A stretch of DNA of 64,000 nt. Source: UBA1794 sp031552405 (GTDB lineage Bacteria > Bacteroidota > Bacteroidia > Bacteroidales > Bacteroidaceae). Below, in pieces: positions 26,062 to 35,050 of this stretch. The notes under the pieces are model-generated. The model did no database searches. It was not told where the DNA came from and was given only the letters and a program-made list of their open reading frames with translations. Numbering within the stretch: position 1 is the stretch's first letter; every line of letters starts with the position of its first letter. Position numbers and translations under genes: made by a program. The stretch spans positions 57,109 to 121,108 of the forward strand of contig JAVBMN010000037.1 of the NCBI GenBank assembly GCA_031552405.1. Reading direction: 5' to 3'.

Positions 26062-26700
26062 TTAAGCCTCCTTATTTGTTAAGATATTGTCAATAGCAGA
26101 AAGAGAGCTTTCGGTAAGTACCAGCACACCAGCATTCAATACACGGTATGTATTCAAGCCGGAAACAGGCACTACTTGAGCCTTCTTCACGTTACGAGCC
26201 GACAAATATACGTTTTTATCAGAGTTCTCAAGCACCATAAGTAGCTTTTTGTCAGAAACTTTAATGTTATTTAAGATCGACAAGAATTCTTTGGTCTTAG
26301 GAGTCTCCATTGCAAAGTCTTCCAACACGATAATTGCGTCATTCTTAGCTTTATGAGCCAGAGCTGATTTGCGTGCAAGAGCCTTTACTTTCTTATTCAA
26401 CTTAAAGCTGTAGTCACGAGGTGTAGGACCGAACACACGACCACCACCTACGAGTACGGGAGAGTTGATATCACCACGACGAGCACCACCGCCACCTTTC
26501 TGACGACCGAGCTTACGTGTAGAGCCACTTATTTCACTTCTTTCTTTTGATTTGTGAGTTCCCTGGCGCTGATTAGCCATAAACTGTTTTACATCCAGAT
26601 AGATAGCATGATCATTGGGCTCAATTCCGAAGATTGATTCGTTTAACGTAACCTTTCTTCCGGTGCTTTCACCTTTAATATTTAATACGTTAACTTCCAT
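26062..26700 (-). CDS. rplD: 50S ribosomal protein L4
   Basis: A 212-residue L4. The extended loop contains RQGTHKSKERSEISGSTRK and GRQKGGGGARRGDINSPVLVGGG (about 45-90), which lines the exit tunnel. The C-terminal domain follows. Its ATG overlaps the rplC stop codon by one base, suggesting coupled translation. Confidence 0.99.
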   Translation of the reverse strand: MEVNVLNIKGESTGRKVTLNESIFGIEPNDHAIYLDVKQFMANQRQGTHKSKERSEISGSTRKLGRQKGGGGARRGDINSPVLVGGGRVFGPTPRDYSFKLNKKVKALARKSALAHKAKNDAIIVLEDFAMETPKTKEFLSILNNIKVSDKKLLMVLENSDKNVYLSARNVKKAQVVPVSGLNTYRVLNAGVLVLTESSLSAIDNILTNKEA

Positions 26701-27317
26701 TATTTTTCAATTATAACGATTGAACCTTTAGCACCCGGAATAGAACCTTTGACAAGCAGCAGGTTATGTTCGGGGATCACTTTTAATACTCGCAAATTCT
26801 GTACAGTCACTCTTTCGTTACCCATCTGGCCACCCATGCGCATTCCTTTGAATACTTTTGCAGGGTACGAACAGGCACCGATAGCACCCGGTTTACGGGC
26901 ACGGTTGTGCTGACCGTGAGTAGTCTGACCTACACCACCAAATCCATGTCTTTTCACAACACCTTGGAAACCTTTTCCCTTAGAAGTTGCAACTACGTCA
27001 ACGAACGAGGCCTCGTCGAACAACTGTACGTCAACGATGTCACCTAAATTCAGCTCGTTTTCAAAACCTTTGAACTCGGCCAAGTGTCTCTTGGGGGTTA
27101 CGCCGGCTCTTTCAAAGTGTCCCATCAAGGCTTTTGTGGTATGCTTTTCTTTTTGCTCCTCAAAGCCAAGCTGAACAGCTTGATAACCGTCTTTTTCTAC
27201 TGATTTCAGTTGAGTAACCACACAAGGACCTGCTTCGATAACAGTGCATGGAACATTTTTTCCCTCGGCACTGAATACGGATGTCATTCCGATTTTCTTT
27301 CCTAATAATCCTGGCAT
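26700..27317 (-). CDS. rplC: 50S ribosomal protein L3
   Basis: I place the start at 27317 (MPGLLGKKIGMTSVF), eight codons inside the longest frame. This gives 205 residues and the family's invariant N terminus. The conserved methylated-glutamine region GFGGVGQTTHGQHNRARKPGAIG spans about 120-142. It follows rpsJ by 20 bp and overlaps rplD by one base. Confidence 0.98.
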   Translation of the reverse strand: MPGLLGKKIGMTSVFSAEGKNVPCTVIEAGPCVVTQLKSVEKDGYQAVQLGFEEQKEKHTTKALMGHFERAGVTPKRHLAEFKGFENELNLGDIVDVQLFDEASFVDVVATSKGKGFQGVVKRHGFGGVGQTTHGQHNRARKPGAIGACSYPAKVFKGMRMGGQMGNERVTVQNLRVLKVIPEHNLLLVKGSIPGAKGSIVIIEK

Positions 27318-27337
27318 TTCACTTTCTTTTAAAATAA

Positions 27338-27643
27338 TCAAACTTTAATTTCCACTTCTACACCGCTGGGGAGTTCGAGCTTCATCAGCGCATCTACTGT
27401 TTTGGCAGTAGAGCTGTAGATGTCGATCAAACGCTTGTAAGAAGAGAGTTCAAACTGTTCTCTTGACTTCTTGTTTACGAATGTAGAGCGATTCACTGTA
27501 AAGATACGCTTGTGCGTAGGAAGAGGAATCGGGCCACTTACAATAGCACCTGTCGCCTTCACAGTACGTACGATCTTCTCGGCGGATTTATCCACCAAGT
27601 TATGGTCATACGACTTCAATTTAATTCTAATTTTCTGGCTCAT
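27338..27643 (-). CDS. rpsJ: 30S ribosomal protein S10 (NusE)
   Basis: A 101-residue S10 starting MSQKIRIKLKSYDHNLVDKS, with GPIPLPTHKRIFTVNRS and SREQFELSSYKRLIDI. Besides its ribosomal place it acts with NusB in antitermination. It follows fusA by 20 bp, so the S10 operon is continuous with the str genes, and no tuf gene intervenes. Confidence 0.99.
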   Translation of the reverse strand: MSQKIRIKLKSYDHNLVDKSAEKIVRTVKATGAIVSGPIPLPTHKRIFTVNRSTFVNKKSREQFELSSYKRLIDIYSSTAKTVDALMKLELPSGVEVEIKV

Positions 27644-27663
27644 ATTTGTTTCTTTCTTTAATT

Positions 27664-29778
27664 TTAAAGCAAATCTACACGACCCTTCACTTCTTCAAGC
27701 ACAGCTTTAGCAATAGAGCTAGAAACCTGTGAGTAGTGCGAGAACGTCATTGAGGATGTGGCACGTCCTGAAGTAATAGTACGCAAAGCGGTTACATAAC
27801 CAAACATTTCAGCCATCGGCACTGTAGCTTTTACAACACGTGCTCCGGAACGACTGCTTTCCATTCCTTCTACCTGTCCACGACGCTTGTTCAAGTCGCC
27901 AATCACGTCACCCATGTTTTCCTCAGGAGTAACTACTTCCAACTTCATCAGAGGCTCAAGCAATACGGGTCCTGCCTTGGCACATGCGCTTCTGTAGGCC
28001 TGAATAGCTGCGATTTCAAATGAAAGCTGGTCAGAGTCTACCGGGTGGAATGAACCGTCAAGCAGAGTTACTTTCAGAGTATCCAGCGGATATCCGGCAA
28101 GTACACCATTCTTCATTGCAGAATTGAAACCTTTCTGTACAGAGGGGATAAATTCCTTAGGCACATTACCACCTTTCACTTCATCCACAAACTGCAGTGT
28201 TCCTTCGAAGCCTTCGTCTGCCGGTCCTACGTTCACTATAATATCAGCAAACTTACCACGTCCACCCGACTGTTTCTTATACACCTCGCGAAGGTTTACA
28301 GTCTTGGTAATAGCTTCCTTGTAAGAAACCTGAGGACGTCCCTGGTTACATTCTACCTTAAACTCACGACGCAAACGGTCCACGATAATATCCAAGTGGA
28401 GTTCACCCATACCGGAAATCACAGTTTGTCCTGTTTGTTCATCGGAGGTTACACGGAATGTAGGATCTTCTTCAGCCAGTTTCGCCAAGCCAATAGACAG
28501 TTTGTCCATATCTTTTTGAGTCTTGGGCTCTACTGCGATACCGATTACGGGATCGGGGAAGTCCATAGACTCCAGAATGATGGGTGCCGATTCGTCACAC
28601 AGAGTATCACCTGTACGGATATCCTTGAAACCTACACCAGCGCCGATATCACCGGCTCCAATCACTTCCACAGGATTCTGCTTATTAGAGTGCATCTGGA
28701 ACAGACGTGATACACGCTCTTTCTTATTTGAACGAGTGTTGTAGATATAAGAACCGGCTTCTACCTTACCTGAGTATACGCGGAAGAAAGTCAGACGACC
28801 TACATAGGGGTCAGTAGCAATCTTAAACGCAAGTGCAGATGTCTTTTCATCTTCATCCGGTTTACGTTGTTCCTCTGCTTCAGTATCCGGATTGGTACCG
28901 ATTACATTACCAGTATCTACGGGTGAAGGAAGGAATGCACATACATAGTTAAGCAATGTCTGTACACCCTTATTCTTGAAAGAAGATCCACAAAGCATGG
29001 GAACGATAGCCATCTGAACAGTAGCATTACGCAGACCGCGCAGGATTTCCTCTTCAGTGATCGTAGAAGGATCATCAAAGTATTTCTCCATCAGAGCGTC
29101 ATCAAACTCAGCTACTTTCTCAAGCATCTTATCTCTCCATTCCTGTGCTTCTTCCAGAAGGTTTGCAGGGATTTCTTCTTCAGTATAGTCAGCACCCATG
29201 GTCTCATCGTGCCACAGGATACCTTTCATTTTGATAAGGTCTACTACACCTTTGAAGTTTTCTTCCGCACCGATAGGAATTACTACGGGACAAGGATTTG
29301 CGCCCAGCACTTCCTTCATTTGGCGAACTACGTCAAAGAAGTTGGCACCTGAACGGTCCATCTTGTTCACATATGCAATACGGGGAACGTTGTACTTGTC
29401 AGCCTGACGCCATACGGTTTCAGACTGAGGCTCTACGCCACCAACGGCACAATATGCAGCAACAGCACCATCAAGGATACGCAGTGAGCGTTCTACCTCG
29501 GCAGTGAAGTCCACGTGTCCCGGAGTGTCAATCAAGTTGATTTTATACTGTGTATTGTCCCACTTCCAAGTAGTAGTGGTAGCAGCAGAAGTAATGGTAA
29601 TACCGCGTTCCTGCTCCTGGGCCATCCAGTCCATGGTAGCAGCACCGTCATGTACCTCACCAATTTTGTGAGTTAAACCTGTATAGAAAAGAATACGTTC
29701 AGACGTGGTTGTCTTACCGGCATCGATGTGAGCCATGATACCGATGTTACGAGTCAAATGTAAATCGTGCTTAGCCAT
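27664..29778 (-). CDS. fusA: Elongation factor G
   Basis: A 704-residue translocation GTPase. The G motifs are visible: AHIDAGKTT (16-24), DTPGHVDF (about 82-89) and NKMD. Domain II begins near SALAFKIATDPYVGRL, and domain IV contains the loop around GGRGKFADI. Length and N terminus are those of canonical EF-G rather than a ribosome-recycling or fusidic-acid paralogue. It starts 6 bp after rpsG. Confidence 0.99.
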   Translation of the reverse strand: MAKHDLHLTRNIGIMAHIDAGKTTTSERILFYTGLTHKIGEVHDGAATMDWMAQEQERGITITSAATTTTWKWDNTQYKINLIDTPGHVDFTAEVERSLRILDGAVAAYCAVGGVEPQSETVWRQADKYNVPRIAYVNKMDRSGANFFDVVRQMKEVLGANPCPVVIPIGAEENFKGVVDLIKMKGILWHDETMGADYTEEEIPANLLEEAQEWRDKMLEKVAEFDDALMEKYFDDPSTITEEEILRGLRNATVQMAIVPMLCGSSFKNKGVQTLLNYVCAFLPSPVDTGNVIGTNPDTEAEEQRKPDEDEKTSALAFKIATDPYVGRLTFFRVYSGKVEAGSYIYNTRSNKKERVSRLFQMHSNKQNPVEVIGAGDIGAGVGFKDIRTGDTLCDESAPIILESMDFPDPVIGIAVEPKTQKDMDKLSIGLAKLAEEDPTFRVTSDEQTGQTVISGMGELHLDIIVDRLRREFKVECNQGRPQVSYKEAITKTVNLREVYKKQSGGRGKFADIIVNVGPADEGFEGTLQFVDEVKGGNVPKEFIPSVQKGFNSAMKNGVLAGYPLDTLKVTLLDGSFHPVDSDQLSFEIAAIQAYRSACAKAGPVLLEPLMKLEVVTPEENMGDVIGDLNKRRGQVEGMESSRSGARVVKATVPMAEMFGYVTALRTITSGRATSSMTFSHYSQVSSSIAKAVLEEVKGRVDLL

Positions 29779-29784
29779 CGTCGG

Positions 29785-30261
29785 TTAGAATCTAAAGTGA
29801 GCAAACGCACGGTTAGCCTCAGCCATTCTGTGCATGTCTTCTTTACGCTTGTATGAACCACCCTGTTCATTGAACGCATCCATAATCTCAGCAGCCAACT
29901 TGTCAGCCATAGTCTTACCACCTCTCTTGCGAGCGTATAAGATCATATTTTTCATTGAGATGGACTCCTTACGATCAGGACGGATTTCAGTAGGCACCTG
30001 AAAGGTAGCACCACCTACACGACGTGATTTCACTTCCACTTGAGGAGTAATGTTATCCAAAGACTTTTTCCAGATTTCCAGCGGAGACTTCTCTTCACTG
30101 GCCATTTTGGTTTCTACGATTTTGAGGGCGTTATAGAAGATCTCATACGAAGTATTCTTCTTGCCATCATACATCAGATGGTTCACAAACTTGGAAACCT
30201 TCTGGTCATTAAAAACGGGGTCTGGAAGAACCACGCGTTTTTTGGGTTTTGATTTTCTCAT
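29785..30261 (-). CDS. rpsG: 30S ribosomal protein S7
   Basis: The start at 30261 (MRKSKPKKRVVLPDPVFND) gives the expected 158 residues. The frame is open 17 codons further upstream, but that part is unlike S7. Motifs: VSKFVNHLMYDGKKNTSYEIF, RRVGGATFQVPTEIRP and the C-terminal RMAEANRAFAHFRF. It nucleates assembly of the 30S head. A 119-bp spacer separates it from rpsL. Confidence 0.98.
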   Translation of the reverse strand: MRKSKPKKRVVLPDPVFNDQKVSKFVNHLMYDGKKNTSYEIFYNALKIVETKMASEEKSPLEIWKKSLDNITPQVEVKSRRVGGATFQVPTEIRPDRKESISMKNMILYARKRGGKTMADKLAAEIMDAFNEQGGSYKRKEDMHRMAEANRAFAHFRF

Positions 30262-30380
30262 TCGATTGAAAATAATGTTTTGTTTTCGGCTGCTTTTAAG
30301 CATTGACTTCAATTTCCCACCGGAAATTTACTCAACCATTACCGCATACATCCAACGAAACAAAGTTTATACTTTATCTT

Positions 30381-30788
30381 TTATTTTTTCTTTTTAGTAG
30401 CTGCCGCTGCTTGCCCGGGTTTGGGGCGCTTTGCACCATACTTGGAACGACGCTGTGTACGGTTGGCCACACCTGCAGTATCCAATGTACCACGAACGAT
30501 ATGATAACGTACACCGGGGAGATCTTTCACACGACCGCCACGTACCAGTACGATGGAGTGCTCCTGCAAGTTATGACCTTCTCCAGGGATGTAAGAGTTT
30601 ACTTCCTTCTGGTTGGTCAGACGCACACGGGCTACTTTACGCATTGCTGAGTTAGGCTTCTTGGGGGTAGTAGTGTACACACGCACACACACACCGCGTC
30701 TTTGGGGACACGAATCCAGTGCGGGGGACTTACTTTTATCCACCAAGTCAGCTCTTCCTTTTCTTACTAATTGCTGAATTGTAGGCAT
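30381..30788 (-). CDS. rpsL: 30S ribosomal protein S12
   Basis: A 135-residue S12, first gene of the long operon. The decoding-site loops TPKKPNSAMRKVARVRL (about 42-58) and RGGRVKDLPGVRYH (about 85-98) keep the lysines commonly changed in streptomycin-resistant strains, so no resistance change is visible. The C terminus has a lysine-rich extension (AAATKKKK). It is read from the promoter at 30851-30881. Confidence 0.99.
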   Translation of the reverse strand: MPTIQQLVRKGRADLVDKSKSPALDSCPQRRGVCVRVYTTTPKKPNSAMRKVARVRLTNQKEVNSYIPGEGHNLQEHSIVLVRGGRVKDLPGVRYHIVRGTLDTAGVANRTQRRSKYGAKRPKPGQAAAATKKKK

Positions 30789-30850
30789 TTTGTTTGTTTT
30801 TAATTATTATATATTATTTATATTCTATTTCTACGGTATATTTCGGGCTG

Positions 30851-30881
30851 CAAAATTACGGATTATTTTCGATATAACAAT
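30851..30881 (-). promoter_or_regulatory. Promoter of the rpsL-to-rplQ operon
   Basis: The minus strand reads ATTG (30881-30878), 19 bp, then TAATTTTG (30858-30851), close to the Bacteroides consensus. The predicted start is near 30845, giving a leader of about 57 nt to rpsL. No comparably good promoter was noticed inside the operon. Confidence 0.8.
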
Positions 30882-30979
30882 GTAATACCTGCAACTTTTT
30901 TGCCGCCAGTTCCAAAAAGAATGTTTATCGACCTTCTTATGCGCATTTCAACAACTCTAGCGCTGCAGCCAGCTAATCT

Positions 30980-31118
30980 CAGGCCTAAAGTTAAGAATCT
31001 CAGGCCTGAAATTAGAAAACACAGGCCTGGGAGTGTAAAAATGGTGCGCACGAAACAAAAAGCCTGTACGCACCAGTTAAAGTATTGGTGAGTACAGGCT
31101 TTTTGTTTCGTGCGTACC
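30980..31118 (+). repeat. Phase-locked palindrome array, copy 3, with long hairpin
   Basis: A boxes start at 30980, 31001 and 31022 (CAGGCCTA, CAGGCCTG, CAGGCCTG). B boxes start at 31043, 31065, 31087 and 31109 (GGTGCGCACG, TGTACGCACC, GGTGAGTACA, CGTGCGTACC). The B block is a 33-bp stem (31043-31075 with 31086-31118; one wobble, one mismatch, 10-nt loop) that could terminate the DUF3467 transcript before rpsL. The rest of the 697-bp gene-free stretch 30789-31485 holds the rpsL promoter and a 10-bp inverted repeat GTGATAGATA/TATCTATCAC (31228-31237, 31264-31273). Confidence 0.85.
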
Positions 31119-31485
31119 ACTTTCTCGATTAAAGACAGAAGTACTCTACCGAAAAGAAATTGCACCAATCATTCATCATTATTATCACTCAAAGGCTTAA
31201 AGCGCTGATTACAAGTTCAACTAAAAGTGATAGATATTGGAAACCATTTCTCACCAAAGATATTATCTATCACCAAAAGAACAAACCTCTTCGCTTCGAC
31301 GTTTGCAAGCGAAATGAAGAAATGAGAAATGAGTGAGAGATCAAAGGGATTATCTTTTACCTTTAGTTAAACCTGGTTATGAAGTAGATGGAGCTGTTCT
31401 AGTGATAAATGAGAAATCGTTCGTGCAATTCATCTCTTCAGCAGAAACATCCTACCCTCCTACCTCCTTCCCCAAGGAGCTTTCC

Positions 31486-31797
31486 TTATGCCTCCCCGCT
31501 AGTACCCGGAAAAGGGGCTATGTAAGTCTCCTGCTCTACGCGGATGGGACCGTTCTTTTCTTCGAATTTACGAATATTATCCTGCAAAGCATAGAGCAGG
31601 CGTTTGGCATGTTCGGGGGTAAGAATCACACGACTCTTTACCGAGGCTTTCGGAACGCCAGGCATTACACGGATAAAATCAAGCACAAACTCTGAAGTGG
31701 AGTGTGTAATCAATGCAAGATTAGCATACGTTCCCTGTGCTACCTCATTGGACAATTCTATTTGCAGTTGCCCCTCTTGTTTTGGATTGTTATTCAT
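31486..31797 (-). CDS. DUF3467 family protein
   Basis: A 103-residue soluble protein with QLQIELSNEVAQGTYANLALITHS at the start, a central DFIRVMPGVPKASVKSRVILTPEHAKRLL, and a variable tail. These features define DUF3467, whose function is unknown. In Bacteroides genomes the gene normally lies between rpoC and rpsL. Here it is still upstream of rpsL (697 bp away, same strand), but rpoB and rpoC are not behind it. A link to transcription or ribosome synthesis is suggested by that usual context only. Confidence 0.85.
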   Translation of the reverse strand: MNNNPKQEGQLQIELSNEVAQGTYANLALITHSTSEFVLDFIRVMPGVPKASVKSRVILTPEHAKRLLYALQDNIRKFEEKNGPIRVEQETYIAPFPGTSGEA

Positions 31798-31976
31798 CGT
31801 TTTTCCACCTTATTATATTAATATACTATTCAAATCTAGAACTCAGAACAACGACAAAGGAACAAAAAAATACTGAAAGAAAGAACGCTTAAAATAAAAA
31901 ACAAGTCAAAAAGATATTACGAATACAGGAAAAGAATTATCTTTGCCCCATTAACGCATTTTAAAAGAGATAAATT

Positions 31977-32624
31977 ATGAAAAGAATTCTTTGTACTCTA
32001 TTTGTAGCCTCCGTTCTTCTGTTGGCCCCGACTACAATGTCTGCGCAACTTCTTAAATTTGGTGTAAAAGCCGGTTTAAACCTGCCCAATCCTACGACTG
32101 ACGATCTGAAAGCCGGTCTGAAAGGCGAAACCGGATGGTTTGCTGGTCCAATGGCAGAAATGACTATTCCGCTTGTTGGATTAGGACTAGACGGTTCACT
32201 ACTTTATTCTCAGGCCAACAACAAGCTGGAATATGACGGAACCTCTGAGACCGTCAAGCTGCAATATATTGACATCCCCATCAACCTAAAATACACAATT
32301 GGATTGGGAAGTTATGCTTCTGCTTTTGTAGCTGCAGGTCCACAGTTTTCATTTAACATAAGCGGGAATAGCATTGATGAAGCTATCGAAAAGATAGCAG
32401 GAACTACTGTCGATGGCATAGAAGGAGACAATAAAACATTCGAAGCTTCCATCAACTTAGGTGTGGGTGTAAAACTGCTTAGCAAACTACAGATCTATGG
32501 TGGCTACAACTTTGCACTGGGTGACAGCTTCACCATCGACAATACAATTGATGCTATTGGCAATACTGCTACCGGTAAAGCCAAAAACAATATGTGGAAA
32601 ATTTCGGTGGCTTACATTTTTTAA
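31977..32624 (+). CDS. Outer-membrane beta-barrel protein (PorT-like family)
   Basis: A 215-residue protein with a clear signal peptide (MKRILCTLFVASVLLLAP, cleavage near MSA-Q). After it come alternating strands LLKFGVKAGLNLPNP, GWFAGPMAEMTIPLVGLGLDGSLLYS and VKLQYIDIPINLKYTIG, ending in the aromatic terminal strand NMWKISVAYIF typical of outer-membrane barrels. It fits the small opacity/PorT-like barrel families of Bacteroidetes. A TATCTTTG box at 31938-31945 is a plausible -7 element. Its specific role is unknown. A terminator follows at 32651. Confidence 0.83.
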   Translation: MKRILCTLFVASVLLLAPTTMSAQLLKFGVKAGLNLPNPTTDDLKAGLKGETGWFAGPMAEMTIPLVGLGLDGSLLYSQANNKLEYDGTSETVKLQYIDIPINLKYTIGLGSYASAFVAAGPQFSFNISGNSIDEAIEKIAGTTVDGIEGDNKTFEASINLGVGVKLLSKLQIYGGYNFALGDSFTIDNTIDAIGNTATGKAKNNMWKISVAYIF

Positions 32625-32650
32625 GTAAAGCAGAAATTCCACCCTTCTAT

Positions 32651-32690
32651 AAAAACCTTTTGCCCTCTTTGAAGGGTGAAAGGTTTTATC
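32651..32690 (+). terminator. Terminator of the outer-membrane protein gene
   Basis: The stem AAAACCTTT-GCCCT / AGGG-AAAGGTTTT is followed by TATCTTTT, starting 26 bp after the stop codon. Confidence 0.75.
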
Positions 32691-32733
32691 TTTTCACACC
32701 TTTGTAACTTTATCTTTTTATACCTTTGTAGCT

Positions 32734-35034
32734 ATGGAGACATTTGTTGAACTAATAGTGCCACTCCCCATCCCTCGATTCTTCACATACAGCGTACCAG
32801 AGGAATGGGCTGGAGATATCAAAGTAGGCAGCCGTGTAGTAGTACCCTTCGGTCAAAAGAAGTATTATACCGGTATCGTACGACGGATACTTTTCACACG
32901 GCCGGAGGGTTTTGATGTAAAACCGCTCCGCACACTGCTGGATGCAGAACCCATCCTGCTCCCCTCCCAACTTCGGCTGTGGGAGTGGATCTCTTCCTAC
33001 TACCTGTGCTCCGTGGGCGATGTAATGAAAGCCTCCCTACCCGCTGGCCTGAAGCCTGAAGGAAATACCGAAGAGGGTCTGCAGGAGAATTACCGCCCAC
33101 GCATGGAGATTATGCTACGCCTGGGAAATGAATACTGCAACGAAGAAGCCTTACAGAAAGCCCTCGACCAGCTGAAACGTGCCCAGAAGCAACAACTCCT
33201 GCTATTCTCCTTCCTAAACCTAACGGGCTGGGGAGAGATATCCGAAGCAAAAAAAAAACTATCGAAAAGCCGCCTCTCCCGCCGGGAATTACTGGCACAC
33301 GAGGGCGCTTCGCCTGCGTTATTGCAAAGCCTGCTCAAACGAGGCATACTGGAGCAATACGAACAGGAAACAGGGCGGCTCTCCACTGCGCCCCTCCAGG
33401 CTGTCAATCTTCACCCGCTCAGCATACCTCAACGCGAAGCGTTCAATGCGATAAAGTACCAGTTTGATAGAGGTAAGTCTATTTGTCTTCTTCATGGCGT
33501 AACTTCCAGCGGAAAGACAGAGATCTATATCCACCTCATTGAGGAAGCCCTACAACGTGGAGAGCAGGTACTCTACCTACTTCCCGAAATAGCTCTGACC
33601 ACCCAGATCACAGAACGACTGAAGCGGGTATTTGGCGAGCGCCTCGGCATCTACCACTCCAAGTTCTCCGACGAAATCCGCGTAGAGATCTGGCAAAAAC
33701 AGCTAAGCAGCCAACCCTACGACATTATACTTGGCGCACGATCCTCTCTCTTCCTTCCTTTCCGGAAACTAGGCCTGATCATTGTGGATGAGGAACATGA
33801 GAACAGCTACAAGCAATACGATCCGGCTCCCCGCTACCACGCACGAAACACCGCGCTGGTACTGGCTTCCTACTTCCAGGCGCGTACACTGTTGGGAAGC
33901 GCCACGCCCTCTGTAGAGAGTTACCACCTGGCAAAAGAAGGAAAGTACGAACTGGTAGAGTTGAACATCCGTTATCAAGACATACAGATGCCACTTATCG
34001 TACCTGTTGACATCAAAGAGCTCCGGAGAAAAAAACGGATGAACGGCAGCTTCTCGCCCACCCTGTTGCAGGCCATCGACAAAGCCCTTCAACAGAATGA
34101 GCAAGTCATCCTGTTTCAAAACCGCCGCGGATTCGCCCCTATGATCGAATGCCGCACCTGCGGATGGGTACCACGATGCAAAAACTGCGATGTAAGCCTC
34201 ACCTACCATAAAAGCACCTATCGGCTGACCTGCCATTACTGCGGTTATACGGAAACCATACCTTCCGCCTGCCCGGCCTGCGAAGAGAGCAACCTGCAAA
34301 GTCGTGGTATCGGAACGGAACGTATCGAAGACGAGATCAGCCAGATCTTCCCCCAAGCCCGGCTTGCCCGAATGGATATGGATACGGCACACACCCGTAC
34401 ACAGTACGAAACGATCCTGTCCGATTTTCAGCAACAAAAGACTGATATCCTCATCGGCACACAAATGATTTCAAAGGGACTTGACTTTGACCACGTCAGC
34501 ATAGTGGGCATACTCGATTCCGACACAATGCTCAATTTCCCCGACTTCCGGGCGCACGAACGCGCCTTCCAACTCATGGCGCAGGTAGCAGGACGTGCTG
34601 GTCGAAAAGAAAAACGAGGCACTGTAATCCTACAGACCCGCTCCATCGACCACCCTGTGATCCAACATGTAATACACAACGATTACATCGCCATGTACCA
34701 AACCCAGATGCAGGAACGCAAGCTGTTCAGGTATCCCCCACACTACCGCCTGATTTATCTTTTCCTGAAACATCGCGATCCAAAGATTGCCGAAGAAGCT
34801 TCCCGGCACATCACCCACATACTGCAAAGACATCTACAACACCGTGTTATGGGACCGATTGAGCCTGTTGTATCCCGCATACAGCAACTCTTCATCCGGC
34901 AAACAATATTAAAAATAGAGCATTCGGCACACACCGAGCATGTTCGGCAAGTACTGCACTATGCGCAGCAGGAGTTATCCAGCCATGCCGAATATCGTTC
35001 CGTCCTCATTTATTATGATGTAGACCCGATGTAA
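32734..35034 (+). CDS. priA: Primosomal protein N' (replication restart helicase PriA)
   Basis: A 766-residue 3'-5' helicase that reloads the replisome at stalled forks. It has the N-terminal DNA-binding domain (FFTYSVPEEW, FGQKKYYTGIV), Walker A GVTSSGKTE (about 252-260), the helicase motif VDEEHENSYKQ, and a cysteine cluster CRTCG...CKNCD...CHYCG...CPACE (about 470-515) binding two zincs. Motifs GTQMISKGLDFDHV and QVAGRAGR complete the helicase core. A TACCTTTG box ends only 5 bp before the ATG, so the mRNA may be leaderless, or a less perfect box further up is used. It converges with the patatin gene 16 bp away. Confidence 0.97.
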   Translation: METFVELIVPLPIPRFFTYSVPEEWAGDIKVGSRVVVPFGQKKYYTGIVRRILFTRPEGFDVKPLRTLLDAEPILLPSQLRLWEWISSYYLCSVGDVMKASLPAGLKPEGNTEEGLQENYRPRMEIMLRLGNEYCNEEALQKALDQLKRAQKQQLLLFSFLNLTGWGEISEAKKKLSKSRLSRRELLAHEGASPALLQSLLKRGILEQYEQETGRLSTAPLQAVNLHPLSIPQREAFNAIKYQFDRGKSICLLHGVTSSGKTEIYIHLIEEALQRGEQVLYLLPEIALTTQITERLKRVFGERLGIYHSKFSDEIRVEIWQKQLSSQPYDIILGARSSLFLPFRKLGLIIVDEEHENSYKQYDPAPRYHARNTALVLASYFQARTLLGSATPSVESYHLAKEGKYELVELNIRYQDIQMPLIVPVDIKELRRKKRMNGSFSPTLLQAIDKALQQNEQVILFQNRRGFAPMIECRTCGWVPRCKNCDVSLTYHKSTYRLTCHYCGYTETIPSACPACEESNLQSRGIGTERIEDEISQIFPQARLARMDMDTAHTRTQYETILSDFQQQKTDILIGTQMISKGLDFDHVSIVGILDSDTMLNFPDFRAHERAFQLMAQVAGRAGRKEKRGTVILQTRSIDHPVIQHVIHNDYIAMYQTQMQERKLFRYPPHYRLIYLFLKHRDPKIAEEASRHITHILQRHLQHRVMGPIEPVVSRIQQLFIRQTILKIEHSAHTEHVRQVLHYAQQELSSHAEYRSVLIYYDVDPM

Positions 35035-35050
35035 CAAAGAATAAAAGCAG

